A DNA stretch of 64,000 nt from Paenibacillus pabuli. Its GTDB lineage: Bacteria; Bacillota; Bacilli; Paenibacillales; Paenibacillaceae. Numbering within the stretch: position 1 is the stretch's first letter; every line of letters starts with the position of its first letter. The DNA lies in contig NZ_CP073714.1 of NCBI RefSeq assembly GCF_023101145.1, positions 4,650,001 through 4,714,000 of the forward strand, written 5' to 3'. A program made the position numbers and the translations under genes. Below the pieces are notes generated by a model. The model was not told where the DNA came from. It made no database searches and saw nothing but the letters and a program-made list of their open reading frames with translations. This document shows positions 46,083-54,478 of the stretch, piece by piece.

Positions 46083-46952
46083 TTACTGTTTAACAGATCC
46101 CAACATGATACCGGTTACAAAGTACCTTTGAACAAATGGATAAATCGTTAAAATAGGCAGAATGGTGAGTACCATTGTAACCGATTTGATATTTGCAGCG
46201 ATCTGAGTCAAATTATCTGCAGATGCTCCGGCTGAAGCCCCACCAGTCGCGCCGGCGATCATATTACGCAAGTAGATTGTTACTGGGAACAGTTCCTTTT
46301 TGTCGAGATACAGAAATGCGGGGAACCATGAATTCCAGTGTCCTACAGCGTAAAACAAAACCATTGTTGCCATGACAGCCTTACTCAGCGGTAGAATGAT
46401 CCGCAACAAAATGCCGTACGTATTCAAACCGTCGATAGCTGCTGCTTCCTCAAGCTCCTCAGGCATGTTTTCGAAAAATGATTTCATAATTAACATGTTA
46501 TAAATACTGATTGCACCTGGAACAACCAATGCCCACATCGTATTGTTGAAGCCCAGAGAGTTAATCAGGACGTAGTTTGGAATTAAGCCCCCACTGAAAA
46601 ACATGGTGAACACCGCGAACATCGTCAAAAATTTTCGTCCCATCAATCTTTTCTTAGATAAGGCATACGCGAAAATAGTCGTCATGAACATGGAAATCAA
46701 AGTACCTACAACGGTATATATAATTGTGTTTTTATAATTGGTCCAGAACATGCTGTCGCGAGAGATAGTCTTGTAAGTCTCTACATTAAAACCTCTCGGG
46801 ATAATGCTTACCTTGCCTGAGTTGATATAAGCTTCGCTGCTAAAGGATTGAGCCACAACATTTAGAAACGGATAGAGCGTGATGAATACCACAAGCAGCA
46901 AAAAGATCGCATTGAAAACTTTAAATACTTTGTATGATTTTGATTCCAGCAT
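46083..46952 (-). CDS. ABC sugar transporter permease (LplC/YtcP type)
   Basis: 289 aa with six predicted membrane segments and the EAA loop LEEAAAIDGLNTYGILLRII near residue 180, which docks the ATPase. It starts after AAAGGAGGAGCAAT, 12 bp after the other permease gene. Forms a heterodimeric CUT1-type channel with that protein. Confidence 0.9.
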   Translation of the reverse strand: MLESKSYKVFKVFNAIFLLLVVFITLYPFLNVVAQSFSSEAYINSGKVSIIPRGFNVETYKTISRDSMFWTNYKNTIIYTVVGTLISMFMTTIFAYALSKKRLMGRKFLTMFAVFTMFFSGGLIPNYVLINSLGFNNTMWALVVPGAISIYNMLIMKSFFENMPEELEEAAAIDGLNTYGILLRIILPLSKAVMATMVLFYAVGHWNSWFPAFLYLDKKELFPVTIYLRNMIAGATGGASAGASADNLTQIAANIKSVTMVLTILPILTIYPFVQRYFVTGIMLGSVKQ

Positions 46953-46964
46953 ATTGCTCCTCCT

Positions 46965-47927
46965 TTACCACAAGCTTCGTTGTGTCAGTCTGCGTGAAAT
47001 TGCATTAACCGAGAATACCAGGATCAGTCCAATAATCGATTCGAACAAACCAATGGCGGTGGCATAGCTGAAATTGCTCGACTGCAAACCTACCCGGTAC
47101 AGATAAGTGGAAATCACGTCAGATGTCTCATAGATCAGCGGATTGTAAAGGAGCAAGATTTTCTCAAATCCAACCGCAAGGAAATTACCCATGTTCAAAA
47201 TTAGCAGTGTAACGATTGTTGGCAAAATCCCCGGTATGGTTATATGCAGGGTTTGCTTCCAGCGGTTTGCACCATCGATTCGTGCAGCTTCATACAAAGA
47301 ATCATCAATGGTTGTCAATGCAGCTAAATATAGAATGGCTCCCCACCCCATACCTTGCCAAACCTCAGAGGTGATGTAGATTGTTCTGAACCATTCCGCT
47401 CGCTGCATGAAAGGAATGCTGTCTCCGGTAAAAAATGAAACGATCCCGTTAATGGAGCCATTAACTGCTGTTAATTGCAGAATCATTCCGGCAACGATGA
47501 CGATCGATAAGAAGTGCGGAAGATAAGATGCGGTCTGTACAAACTTTTTGAAACGTTTGCTTTTCACCTCATTCAGCATCAATGCAAAAATAATCGGAAC
47601 TGGAAAAGTGAAAAGTAACGCAAGTCCACCCAGCATAAGTGTGTTTCCAAATACCTTCCAAAAGGTTGGGTCTTGAATGAACATCTGAAAATATCTGAAT
47701 CCAACCCACGTCTCTCCAAAAATACTGCCTCCTGGTACAAATCGTCTAAAGGCGATTACATTACCGAGCATTGGCCCGTATTTGAAAATAATAAGATAGA
47801 TAATTGGAAGAATTAACAGTGAGTACAGCTGCCAATCTTTGCGAAGCAGAGCTCCGGCCGTTCTTAACCTGCTTTCTTTGCGTAATGATGTCATCGTTAG
47901 CGTGGTTTTAGCGGTTTCCGACTCCAT
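46965..47927 (-). CDS. ABC sugar transporter permease (LplB type)
   Basis: 320 aa with a charged N-terminus, six membrane segments and the EAA motif LYEAARIDGANRWKQTLHIT near residue 220. It is the first gene of the importer operon. No ATP-binding gene is present, so a shared MsmX-like ATPase must serve the system. The 540 bp upstream hold a perfect cre site. Confidence 0.9.
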   Translation of the reverse strand: MESETAKTTLTMTSLRKESRLRTAGALLRKDWQLYSLLILPIIYLIIFKYGPMLGNVIAFRRFVPGGSIFGETWVGFRYFQMFIQDPTFWKVFGNTLMLGGLALLFTFPVPIIFALMLNEVKSKRFKKFVQTASYLPHFLSIVIVAGMILQLTAVNGSINGIVSFFTGDSIPFMQRAEWFRTIYITSEVWQGMGWGAILYLAALTTIDDSLYEAARIDGANRWKQTLHITIPGILPTIVTLLILNMGNFLAVGFEKILLLYNPLIYETSDVISTYLYRVGLQSSNFSYATAIGLFESIIGLILVFSVNAISRRLTQRSLW

Positions 47928-48059
47928 ATGTTATTTCACTCCGATCCTTAGCTTAATAAAATAAAATCGTTTTCGATCAAATCTCACCATCTCTTCTTTT
48001 GTAGAAGATAAGTACTCAGATGAACTTCACCCCCACCTGCAGAATAAACAAAATTTACA

Positions 48060-48075
48060 TTGTAAGCGATATCAA
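48060..48075 (+). promoter_or_regulatory. CcpA cre site upstream of the importer
   Basis: TTGTAAGCGATATCAA fits the cre consensus WTGNAARCGNWWWCAW at every position. It lies 133 bp upstream of the permease start and suggests carbon catabolite repression. Confidence 0.7.
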
Positions 48076-48178
48076 TTCTGGCGATTATTAGAGACTCATA
48101 TCGGTTAAGATACTTATTGTCATTTTGTTACTAACGACTGTTTGTCGGTTTTCCAGAATTAAATGGTTTATTCAACTA

Positions 48179-48194
48179 TATAAAGCGCTTACAA
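48179..48194 (-). promoter_or_regulatory. Weak second cre-like site
   Basis: TTGTAAGCGCTTTATA on the minus strand matches the cre consensus except in the last CA pair, with the core AAGCGCTT fully palindromic. Confidence 0.35.
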
Positions 48195-48391
48195 TGGAAT
48201 GTGAAAATAATAGCGAATAACTCCCGCCTCTACTTCATTCGAGTAAGTCAACAGATATTCGCTGCATTCATTCGCATACTAGTCATACTAGTATGTTAGT
48301 TATATTCTAAATCAGCCGTTCTATAATTTCAATAACTTTTAATAAAAATTTTTAGAATACGTTATTACGTTATAATCAAGCTTTCCCTAAT

Positions 48392-48448
48392 AAAAAAAAC
48401 ATTGTTAGGTTCATGGATGAAAACATCTCATAGAACCTAACAATGTTT
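48392..48448 (-). terminator. Intrinsic terminator downstream of the HAD gene
   Basis: Sixteen-base perfect stem (48397-48412 with 48433-48448, arms AAACATTGTTAGGTTC and its complement) followed by eight T on the minus strand. Confidence 0.85.
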
Positions 48449-48471
48449 GGACAGAACACAAAAAATACGAT

Positions 48472-49287
48472 TTATGATGCATTAATTGAGAATTCGGCAA
48501 TAATGCGTTCCAATTCGGATAAATGCTTGATTTCATGGTCAGGCACATACGATTCGGTATTCTCTTTATTCTCACGGTTGATCCAAACAGACTTAATGCC
48601 AGCCGATAGTGCTCCACGAATGTCAGTCGTAAGTTTATCTCCAACCATCATACTTTCCTCAGGTTGTACTCCAAGCTTACTCAATGCGTGCTCGAAGATC
48701 GAAGGATCAGGTTTTCCTTTGCCGAACGTACCTGAGATGATAATTTCATCAAAAAAAGGAGCCAATTCAGGAACGCCATCAAGCTTCTCTTGTTGTAAAG
48801 CAGGACAGCCGTTGGTTAAAAGCAAAAGCTTGAACTTCCCTTGTAGATGACTCAATGTTTCCATCGTTTCTTCATAGACATGAGGTCTTGATCTCCGCTC
48901 TGCCCCAAATTGTGAGGCAAGTCGTTCCGCCAGATCTTCACGATCAACACCAAGCTTCAATAAGCCACGACGCCATGACTCTTTACGATATGCAGGTGCA
49001 AGCTGCTCCAACTGGCGAAACTCCGGTTGATCCCCACCCGTAAAGTTGGCCCAAAGACCTTCAAACGGGTTAATGCCAATCATTTTCGTAAACGAAAAAG
49101 TTTCATAAGACTCATACAGATTGCGTGCCTCATTACGAACAGCATCTTCAAGTTCTTCTGGTTTAATACCCGTTTCTTGAGCAGCGATTAGGCAAGTCTC
49201 ATGAAAGGCTTCTCGAACACTGCGCTCATCCCACAGCAAAGTATCATCCAGGTCGAACAAAATCGCTTTTAACGCCATTTCGGTCAT
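48472..49287 (-). CDS. HAD hydrolase, YjjG/YfnB-like
   Basis: 271 aa, HAD superfamily with C1-type cap. Motif I is ILFDLDDTLLWDE, motif II LLLTNGCPALQQ, motif III lysine GKGKPDPSIFE and motif IV MVGDKLTTDIRGA. Such proteins often hydrolyse nucleotide or sugar phosphates. It is monocistronic, with the terminator just downstream; the start ATG follows AAAGGGGAAG. Confidence 0.85.
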   Translation of the reverse strand: MTEMALKAILFDLDDTLLWDERSVREAFHETCLIAAQETGIKPEELEDAVRNEARNLYESYETFSFTKMIGINPFEGLWANFTGGDQPEFRQLEQLAPAYRKESWRRGLLKLGVDREDLAERLASQFGAERRSRPHVYEETMETLSHLQGKFKLLLLTNGCPALQQEKLDGVPELAPFFDEIIISGTFGKGKPDPSIFEHALSKLGVQPEESMMVGDKLTTDIRGALSAGIKSVWINRENKENTESYVPDHEIKHLSELERIIAEFSINAS

Positions 49288-49306
49288 CTTCCCCTTTATG
49301 CAATAA

Positions 49307-49819
49307 TTACTTTTTCTCGTATGTTTCCACAGTGATCTGATGTGCTTTGGCGAATTTCAAAAGACGTTCAGTAATGGCATCTGTATCATAACGATTGAGC
49401 AGTTTGGTAAACACCCATCTCTTACCCCGTGCATTATGCTCAATCACAACCGTACCTGGCTCAATTCTGAATTTCACAATATCGTCGACTCCGATTGAAC
49501 GCTCACGGTTCCCCTTGGTCGTCAAAATCCGATTACTTCCTATTTTGACATAAGGACGACGAAGCATGAAGATAACTGCCAAAAATACATACAGCAACAT
49601 GGTCACCCAGTCCCAGGTGGTCATCGGAGCTTTGACAAGAAACGTACTCATAAAGAGGTACAGGAATGCTAGTCCGATCAGAAAAATAGGAAACAGAAGG
49701 CTGCGTCCTTTAAATACGTCTTCACCTGGTGTCCCGGAAACCGGTTGACCGTTCTTTTTCCGTTGCTGATTCAACTGCTTAGAATTTTTCCGAACCGTTC
49801 TCTCGAACGAACGCGACAT
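49307..49819 (-). CDS. Hypothetical membrane protein, two segments
   Basis: 170 aa from the ATG at 49819 (MSRSFERTVRKNSKQ), which is six bases after AAGGGGG. A basic N-terminus rich in Lys/Gln is followed by two hydrophobic segments (LFPIFLIGLAFLYLFMSTF and LLYVFLAVIFML). A C-terminal cytoplasmic domain follows with VFTKLLNRYDTDAITERLL. It looks like a PH-like membrane protein, but I do not recognise a named family. It lies 19 bp upstream of the HAD gene in the same direction and may be co-transcribed. Confidence 0.65.
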   Translation of the reverse strand: MSRSFERTVRKNSKQLNQQRKKNGQPVSGTPGEDVFKGRSLLFPIFLIGLAFLYLFMSTFLVKAPMTTWDWVTMLLYVFLAVIFMLRRPYVKIGSNRILTTKGNRERSIGVDDIVKFRIEPGTVVIEHNARGKRWVFTKLLNRYDTDAITERLLKFAKAHQITVETYEKK

Positions 49820-49902
49820 GAGAATCCCCCTTAGATGTTCTTTGTATCGGCTTACATTACTGTAAACCAACATTTCCCCCTATAGTTTGCAATCTCTAAA
49901 TA

Positions 49903-49953
49903 ACATTAAGGAAACCTAAATATCATATTGATATCATTAGGTTTCCTTAATGT
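49903..49953 (-). terminator. Long hairpin overlapping the ynzC stop
   Basis: Seventeen-base perfect stem, arms ACATTAAGGAAACCTAA and its complement at 49903-49919 and 49937-49953, followed on the minus strand by TTATTTAG. It is the likely ynzC terminator. Confidence 0.6.
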
Positions 49954-50156
49954 TTGAGTTTGCCTTGGTGGCCTTGATCATTCTCATCATCTACAATTTC
50001 AATCGAATCCAGTTGTTGTCTGAAATTGCTTCGAATGTTATTCAAATAGATTTCTCTAAGCTTGGCACGTTCAGTGAGTTCTTCCTCTGTCAATCCAGTG
50101 GATTTTTGCTTACGGGCCAATTCATTAATACGTGCTACCAGACTATCTATATCCAA
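49947..50156 (-). CDS. ynzC: DUF896 / UPF0291 small protein, YnzC type
   Basis: 69 aa, charged helical protein of the DUF896 family, recognised by ARINELARKQKSTGLTEEELTERAKLREIYL. I choose the TTG at 50156, six bases after GGAGGGG; an upstream TTG is part of the ribosome site itself. In B. subtilis ynzC follows yneB in the SOS-linked yneA operon, and here it lies 95 bp after yneA on the same strand, so SOS control is likely. The function is unknown. Confidence 0.85.
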   Translation of the reverse strand: MDIDSLVARINELARKQKSTGLTEEELTERAKLREIYLNNIRSNFRQQLDSIEIVDDENDQGHQGKLKH

Positions 50157-50251
50157 GCTTGTCCCCTCCAAAAATACAAAGTCATATTAACTTTGACATG
50201 ATAAGGGCAGCTTGTCAAGCTGACACGCATTAGCGCGTATGGATGTGCAGT

Positions 50252-50629
50252 TTATTCTGTGAATTGAGGCAGTGTTAAGACTTGCCCCACCTGTATTGAA
50301 GTTGAGTGAAGTTGATTCACTTTCTTAATTGCTTCTATATATATACGTGTATCCATACTTTCAGGTTTGTGATTCAGCGATATGCTCCACAGCGTATCGC
50401 CTTCTGAGACTGCAACCTTACTTCCAGGCAACAGATCGCTCTCGTTACCTGCGAACACAGTAAGTACTGTGCTGCACCCAACGAATATAATTAACGATAC
50501 AATTACCAATTTCAAAATCCATGTTGGAGTTTTACCTTTCGTAAACAGCTTCTTGAAGTTCCCTATGTTTGTTTTAACCACTTCTGTATTAACCGGTTCG
50601 TAAATACTTTGATAAGTAGAATATCTCAT
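50252..50629 (-). CDS. yneA: Cell division suppressor YneA, LysM protein
   Basis: 125 aa with one membrane helix (LVIVSLIIFVGCSTVLTVFA) and a C-terminal LysM domain (VSEGDTLWSISLNHK, VGQVLTLPQF). In B. subtilis YneA blocks septation during the SOS response and is made when LexA is cleaved. It is divergent from lexA as there. A promoter TTGTAC-17-TATATT with LexA boxes precedes it. Confidence 0.88.
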   Translation of the reverse strand: MRYSTYQSIYEPVNTEVVKTNIGNFKKLFTKGKTPTWILKLVIVSLIIFVGCSTVLTVFAGNESDLLPGSKVAVSEGDTLWSISLNHKPESMDTRIYIEAIKKVNQLHSTSIQVGQVLTLPQFTE

Positions 50630-50643
50630 TATTATTGACCTCC

Positions 50644-50655
50644 AAACGTTTGTTC
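50644..50655. promoter_or_regulatory. LexA-box-like site near yneA start
   Basis: AAACGTTTGTTC differs at one base from GAAC-N4-GTTC; it lies just downstream of the yneA promoter. Confidence 0.4.
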
Positions 50656-50670
50656 CTATCTGTTGAAATC

Positions 50671-50699
50671 AATATAACACGAACATCTGTTTTGTACAA
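50671..50699 (-). promoter_or_regulatory. yneA promoter
   Basis: TTGTAC (50694-50699) and TATATT (50671-50676) on the minus strand with a 17-bp spacer. A LexA box fills the spacer. Confidence 0.65.
50681..50692. promoter_or_regulatory. LexA box in the yneA promoter spacer
   Basis: GAACATCTGTTT, one mismatch from GAAC-N4-GTTC, placed between -35 and -10. Confidence 0.6.
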
Positions 50700-50710
50700 T
50701 AACTTTTTTA

Positions 50711-50722
50711 GAACAATTGTTC
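50711..50722. promoter_or_regulatory. LexA box upstream of yneA
   Basis: GAACAATTGTTC, exact GAAC-N4-GTTC (Cheo box) and fully palindromic, just upstream of the yneA -35. Confidence 0.7.
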
Positions 50723-50858
50723 GCTTTTTTTTCAGATCCTATCTTCTATTATCTTTCCTTTATTGTATGGAAACTGTCATTTGCAGTATTTGATTGGACT
50801 CGAAGAACATTTTTATCTCAATTTGCAAAAAAACATTGATTTTATGGCAGTTTATTTA

Positions 50859-50870
50859 GAACTTATGTTT
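50859..50870. promoter_or_regulatory. LexA-box-like site upstream of the lexA -35
   Basis: GAACTTATGTTT, one mismatch from the box, overlapping the start of the lexA -35. Confidence 0.5.
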
Positions 50871-50897
50871 GTACGAACGGAGGTTCTATGTTATAAT
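50869..50897 (+). promoter_or_regulatory. lexA promoter
   Basis: TTGTAC (50869-50874) and TATAAT (50892-50897) with a 17-bp spacer that contains a perfect LexA box. Confidence 0.7.
50875..50886. promoter_or_regulatory. LexA box in the lexA promoter spacer
   Basis: GAACGGAGGTTC, exact GAAC-N4-GTTC, between -35 and -10 of lexA. It fits negative autoregulation. Confidence 0.75.
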
Positions 50898-50932
50898 TTT
50901 CCCAAACGTTACTAAAATGGGGTTGATACGGT

Positions 50933-51559
50933 ATGTCGAAGATATCCAGCAGGCAGCAGGCTATACTGGAGTTTATACGCAATGAAGTCCGGTTGAAGGG
51001 GTATCCTCCTTCCGTACGCGAAATTGGTGAAGCCGTTGGATTGGCTTCCAGCTCTACAGTACATGGACATCTGGATCGTTTGGAGAAGAAAGGTCTGATT
51101 AGACGTGACCCAACCAAACCAAGAGCCATTGAACTTCTCAGCCAGGAAGAGTCAGAGCATTCACATCAGTTTGCTCACAGCGTTGCCCGCATTCCTGTCG
51201 TGGGTAAAGTTACTGCAGGGGTCCCGATCACAGCAACAGAAAATATCGAAGATTACTTCCCCCTTCCTACACATTATGTAGGCGAACAGAAAGTATTTAT
51301 GCTTTCGGTCGTGGGAGACAGTATGGTTGAAGCAGGTATTGTTAACGGAGATTATGTTATCGTACGTCAGCAGCAAACTGCGGATAACGGCGATATCGTA
51401 GTAGCCATGACTGAAGATGATGAAGCGACTGTGAAAACATTCTACAAAGAGAAAGATCATATTCGTCTTCAACCGGAAAATTCGACTTTTGAACCGTTGC
51501 GTTTGAAACACGTTAGCATTCTGGGCAAAGTCATTGGCCTTTTCCGTGATATTCATTAA
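50933..51559 (+). CDS. lexA: SOS repressor LexA
   Basis: 208 aa. The N-terminal winged helix ([20 protein letters not shown]) binds the SOS box. The Ala-Gly cleavage site is in [11 protein letters not shown] near residue 90. The self-cleavage serine is in [11 protein letters not shown] and the lysine in [11 protein letters not shown]. RecA-stimulated autocleavage frees SOS genes. It is divergent from yneA with shared LexA boxes and has a strong terminator downstream. Confidence 0.97.
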   Translation: MSKISSRQQAILEFIRNEVRLKGYPPSVREIGEAVGLASSSTVHGHLDRLEKKGLIRRDPTKPRAIELLSQEESEHSHQFAHSVARIPVVGKVTAGVPITATENIEDYFPLPTHYVGEQKVFMLSVVGDSMVEAGIVNGDYVIVRQQQTADNGDIVVAMTEDDEATVKTFYKEKDHIRLQPENSTFEPLRLKHVSILGKVIGLFRDIH

Positions 51560-51605
51560 TAGGGATTAAAGTTGGCCAGATGGTTCGTATCATAGTGAAA
51601 TACAC

Positions 51606-51642
51606 AAAGAGGTTGTCCTGTTCATCAGGACAACCTCTTTTT
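51606..51642 (+). terminator. Intrinsic terminator downstream of lexA
   Basis: Perfect 15-base stem AAAGAGGTTGTCCTG / CAGGACAACCTCTTT with a five-base loop and T-run. Confidence 0.9.
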
Positions 51643-51978
51643 CTGCGTATAGCTTATCATGATTTATTTGCTGCGTTTGAGCACGCTCTTATGATGAGAG
51701 AAAAATCGAACTCTGCTGACCATGGTAAGAACCCCTTCCACTTAGCGCAAAGATAGCGCATATGTGGGCAGTCCATCCATCGATATCACAAACATTGGAT
51801 TCAGGAGCAAACTACCATGTTGGAATGAACAGTTAAAAGGTTTTTGAAGATACAAGTAAGGTTGTTTTTTTGATTGATGCTACCATGGAATGTGATTGTT
51901 CCGACTCCAAAGTAGAGTGTATCAAGTCGCCACTTAGAGCGTCTGAAAATGTTTCTGTCATTTTGGCCCGGTGTCACT
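51643..51978. other. Non-coding region between lexA and the DinB module
   Basis: About 335 bp with no convincing gene. A short forward open frame of 67 codons from 51870 has Cys/Ser-rich composition, no ribosome site and runs through the promoter block, so I leave it out. Confidence 0.4.
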
Positions 51979-52066
51979 TAATCAACACAGGGTCTTTAAT
52001 GTTTATTGACCTTCTAATCACAATTATTCATAATTGGTTTTATGGCCTTTATAAACACGTGTTCAG
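51979..52066 (+). promoter_or_regulatory. Promoter/operator block of the DinB-like gene (copy A of 88-bp repeat)
   Basis: Contains TTGACC (52006-52011) and CATAAT (52029-52034) with a 17-bp spacer. Upstream is the half-site TAATCAACAC with TGTTTATTGA, and downstream AACACGTGTTCA. The 88 bp align without gaps to 53325-53412 (about 72% identity by eye), with promoter and motifs in the same places. Confidence 0.65.
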
Positions 52067-52157
52067 CTTTTGAATAGTTGAAATTCTTTTGTTTGATAAT
52101 AATTACTTTATTTGGCTTAAGTAAAGAAGTAGCCAGGTTCTATGGGGAGGGTTATAT

Positions 52158-52616
52158 GTGAGAGAGGATTTTGTATTTAATACATTGGATAAACATCGGG
52201 GTCGATTTCTCGAATTAGCTGAGAGTTGTCCAGAAGATAAGCGCTACATAGTGCCTGAACATTTTAACAATACCCTACATTGGCAGATCGGACACGTCCT
52301 TACAATGACCGAACACTTGATTTTCGGGCTTACGAAAAAAAATTCAAACCTTCCTGTGTATTACAAAGACCTTTTTGGAAGTGGTACCCGGCCAACGGAA
52401 TGGCGGGAAAACGCTCCTGAATGGGATTTTTTAATGGCTCAATTGAGGGAGCAGCCAGATCGGATCCATGATTTATTTACTAATAAACTTGGAGTGTCTG
52501 TAGAGGGGAATTTTTTAAAAGCCGAATCCGTAGGAGAGTTAATTCTTTCGAGTGTGATGCATGAAATCAGTCATGTAGGGACTGTTTCTGCAATGCTTAA
52601 ACTGCTACATTCTTAA
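52158..52616 (+). CDS. DinB superfamily protein
   Basis: 152 aa four-helix-bundle protein of the DinB/YfiT group. Likely metal ligands are the His in HWQIGHV (about residue 46) and the two in MHEISHVG near the C-terminus. Family members include bacillithiol-dependent transferases and many uncharacterised proteins. The start is GTG with GGGGAGGG six bases upstream. It lies in a TetR-linked cluster with an aldo/keto reductase gene, suggesting a detoxification or stress role (inference). Confidence 0.8.
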   Translation: MREDFVFNTLDKHRGRFLELAESCPEDKRYIVPEHFNNTLHWQIGHVLTMTEHLIFGLTKKNSNLPVYYKDLFGSGTRPTEWRENAPEWDFLMAQLREQPDRIHDLFTNKLGVSVEGNFLKAESVGELILSSVMHEISHVGTVSAMLKLLHS

Positions 52617-52630
52617 AGTCATTAATAATG

Positions 52631-52665
52631 AGAGCACCAGTTCAAAAATTGAACTGGTGCTCTTC
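52631..52665. terminator. Bidirectional terminator between DinB and TetR genes
   Basis: Fifteen-base stem AGAGCACCAGTTCAA / TTGAACTGGTGCTCT with a short A-rich loop, between convergent genes. Confidence 0.75.
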
Positions 52666-52689
52666 AAATTTGAAATTCTTCAGTAATCC

Positions 52690-53265
52690 TCATTGAACAA
52701 GACACGGAGATTTGCGGATAAATCCGGTTAATATCCTCGCTATATCTTCTGGTGAAATTGCACGGTTTGTCATAAACCAGTGCTGAATAATTCCAAACTG
52801 TGCATTTCCTAAATAAGCAATTGCATAGTCAGAAAACATATAGGCTGGATCTTTTGTTAAATTTTCAAACATTCGTGTGCCCACCAAATATTGGAGTCGC
52901 TCTCTTAATTCTGTTGGAGCTCCCGAACAAATTAGTGTTTTAAAGAAGCTAGCATGAATATGCAAGTACTGAAAGGCTTTCGTGATTGGAGGGTAAGCTG
53001 CATCATCATACTCGTGGCTCATTAACTCTTGAAGATTAATGGGTTCGAATACACTCAATAATCCTTGAACAAACTCAGTTTCCTCTATCAGATGAAAAAT
53101 ATCATTAAAATGCAAATAAAATGTTCCTCGATTAATTCCTGCTATTTTACATAGGTTTTTAACGGACAACCCTTTAATACCTTCCTTTTCTAATATAAAT
53201 ATCAATGCATTCTCCATTAGTGTGCGACTACGGATCACTCTCATATCAGTACTATTTTTGATCAC
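52690..53265 (-). CDS. TetR family transcriptional regulator
   Basis: 191 aa from the GTG at 53265 with AGGAGG six bases upstream; the open frame further upstream lacks a ribosome site and runs into the reductase promoter. The N-terminal helix-turn-helix is seen in LSVKNLCKIAGINRGTFYLHF; the C-terminal ligand domain is divergent, as usual. It is divergent from the aldo/keto reductase and convergent with the DinB gene. The shared operator-like block in front of both neighbours makes it their likely repressor. Confidence 0.85.
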   Translation of the reverse strand: MIKNSTDMRVIRSRTLMENALIFILEKEGIKGLSVKNLCKIAGINRGTFYLHFNDIFHLIEETEFVQGLLSVFEPINLQELMSHEYDDAAYPPITKAFQYLHIHASFFKTLICSGAPTELRERLQYLVGTRMFENLTKDPAYMFSDYAIAYLGNAQFGIIQHWFMTNRAISPEDIARILTGFIRKSPCLVQ

Positions 53266-53324
53266 TATTTTCCTCCTAGTGTGAAATTGTATATATTTGT
53301 GAACAATTTTCACGTCGTATCTAT

Positions 53325-53412
53325 TAATCAACACGTAGCCTTTTGTGTTTATTGATCATCCATTAATGCTCAATTATAATAGGTTCTACAGCATTAATCA
53401 ACACGTGTTCAT
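53325..53412 (+). promoter_or_regulatory. Promoter/operator block of the aldo/keto reductase gene (copy B of 88-bp repeat)
   Basis: Contains TTGATC (53352-53357) and TATAAT (53375-53380), 17-bp spacer. The flanking TAATCAACAC...GTGTTTATTGA and AACACGTGTTCA motifs match copy A at 51979-52066 in order and spacing. Confidence 0.65.
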
Positions 53413-53446
53413 TATGTTTAAACTATTTAAATTTTAGGAGGGTACC

Positions 53447-54478
53447 ATGGAATATCGATATCTTGGGAAGACAGGTACAAAAGTTAGTGCGTTTGCATTA
53501 GGCGGATCAAGTTTTGGAACTAGAGCAAGCGAAGATGAGAGCATAAAAATCATTGATGAAGCTTTAGACTTCGGAATCAACTTGATTGATACATCTAATA
53601 TCTACGGAAAGGGGGAATCAGAGCGTATTATCGGCAAAGCGATTAAGAATAAACGGCAGAATGTCATATTAGCTTCTAAATTTGGAGCGGAAGCTGCTGA
53701 TAAAATAAACCAAAATGGTGCCTCACGAGGATGGATACGAACCGCTGTTGAACAAAGCCTGTTACGTTTGCAAACCGATTATATAGATCTTTATCAACTT
53801 CATCTTCCTTTTGAATTCGTTGCTTACGAAGAGATTCTAGTGACATTAAACGATTTGGTGAAAGAAGGGAAAATTCATCATATCGGAACATCCAATCATC
53901 TGGGATGGCAAATGGTTCACGCACAAAACATTAGCGATCGATATCATATTCAACGTTTCGTAAGTGAGCAAACGCCATATTCTATTATTAATCGAAGAAT
54001 GGAGTTTGAACTCGCTGAGATAGCAAAACTGTATGACCTATCCCTGTTTGTGTACAGCCCCTTATCTGGTGGCCTACTAACTGGAAAATACAAAGCTTGT
54101 CAGGCTGCACAGAGCGATTCACGTGCTGCTACATTAAAAGGCTATGCAGATACATTAGATCCAGAATTGGCTGAAAATGAATATAAGTTTAAGGTCATTG
54201 AGAAGTTGCAGCAATTGGCAAATGAAGTGGGGATTTCATTAGCGGATATGGCGATTGCTTTTACGCAAAGTCATCCGTTTGTCACATCAACCCTATGGGG
54301 ACCACGTACCATAGATCAATTAAAAGCCTATATCTCTGGGTCAAAGGTGAAACTCGATACAAATATGTTGGATGCAATTGATGCAATTAATCCACCAGGC
54401 AAACGTATTGATGATAAAGAACAAAGCTGGACTCCTGAGTGGATGAGCACTGAACGGCGAAGAAAACAAATTTATTAA
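53447..54478 (+). CDS. Aldo/keto reductase
   Basis: 343 aa NADPH-dependent TIM-barrel oxidoreductase. The catalytic tyrosine is in LIDTSNIYGKGESE (about residue 55), the lysine in LASKFG and the active-site His in YQLHLPFE. The cofactor-binding end includes SPLSGGLLTGKY. Similar to B. subtilis YhdN-type and channel-beta-like reductases. Start ATG with AGGAGG upstream. It reduces aldehydes or ketones, with the natural substrate unknown. Probably TetR-controlled, perhaps induced by a reactive carbonyl. Confidence 0.9.
   Translation: MEYRYLGKTGTKVSAFALGGSSFGTRASEDESIKIIDEALDFGINLIDTSNIYGKGESERIIGKAIKNKRQNVILASKFGAEAADKINQNGASRGWIRTAVEQSLLRLQTDYIDLYQLHLPFEFVAYEEILVTLNDLVKEGKIHHIGTSNHLGWQMVHAQNISDRYHIQRFVSEQTPYSIINRRMEFELAEIAKLYDLSLFVYSPLSGGLLTGKYKACQAAQSDSRAATLKGYADTLDPELAENEYKFKVIEKLQQLANEVGISLADMAIAFTQSHPFVTSTLWGPRTIDQLKAYISGSKVKLDTNMLDAIDAINPPGKRIDDKEQSWTPEWMSTERRRKQIY

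Larger units (their letters stand above)
47928..48391. other. Regulatory region upstream of the sugar importer
   Basis: AT-rich non-coding stretch without credible genes. It holds two cre-like sites (48060-48075 perfect, 48179-48194 weak). An importer promoter was not pinned down. Confidence 0.5.

Noticed and set aside
51870-52073. Frame of 67 codons upstream of the DinB-like gene
   Set aside because: No ribosome site, and it crosses the promoter/operator block.
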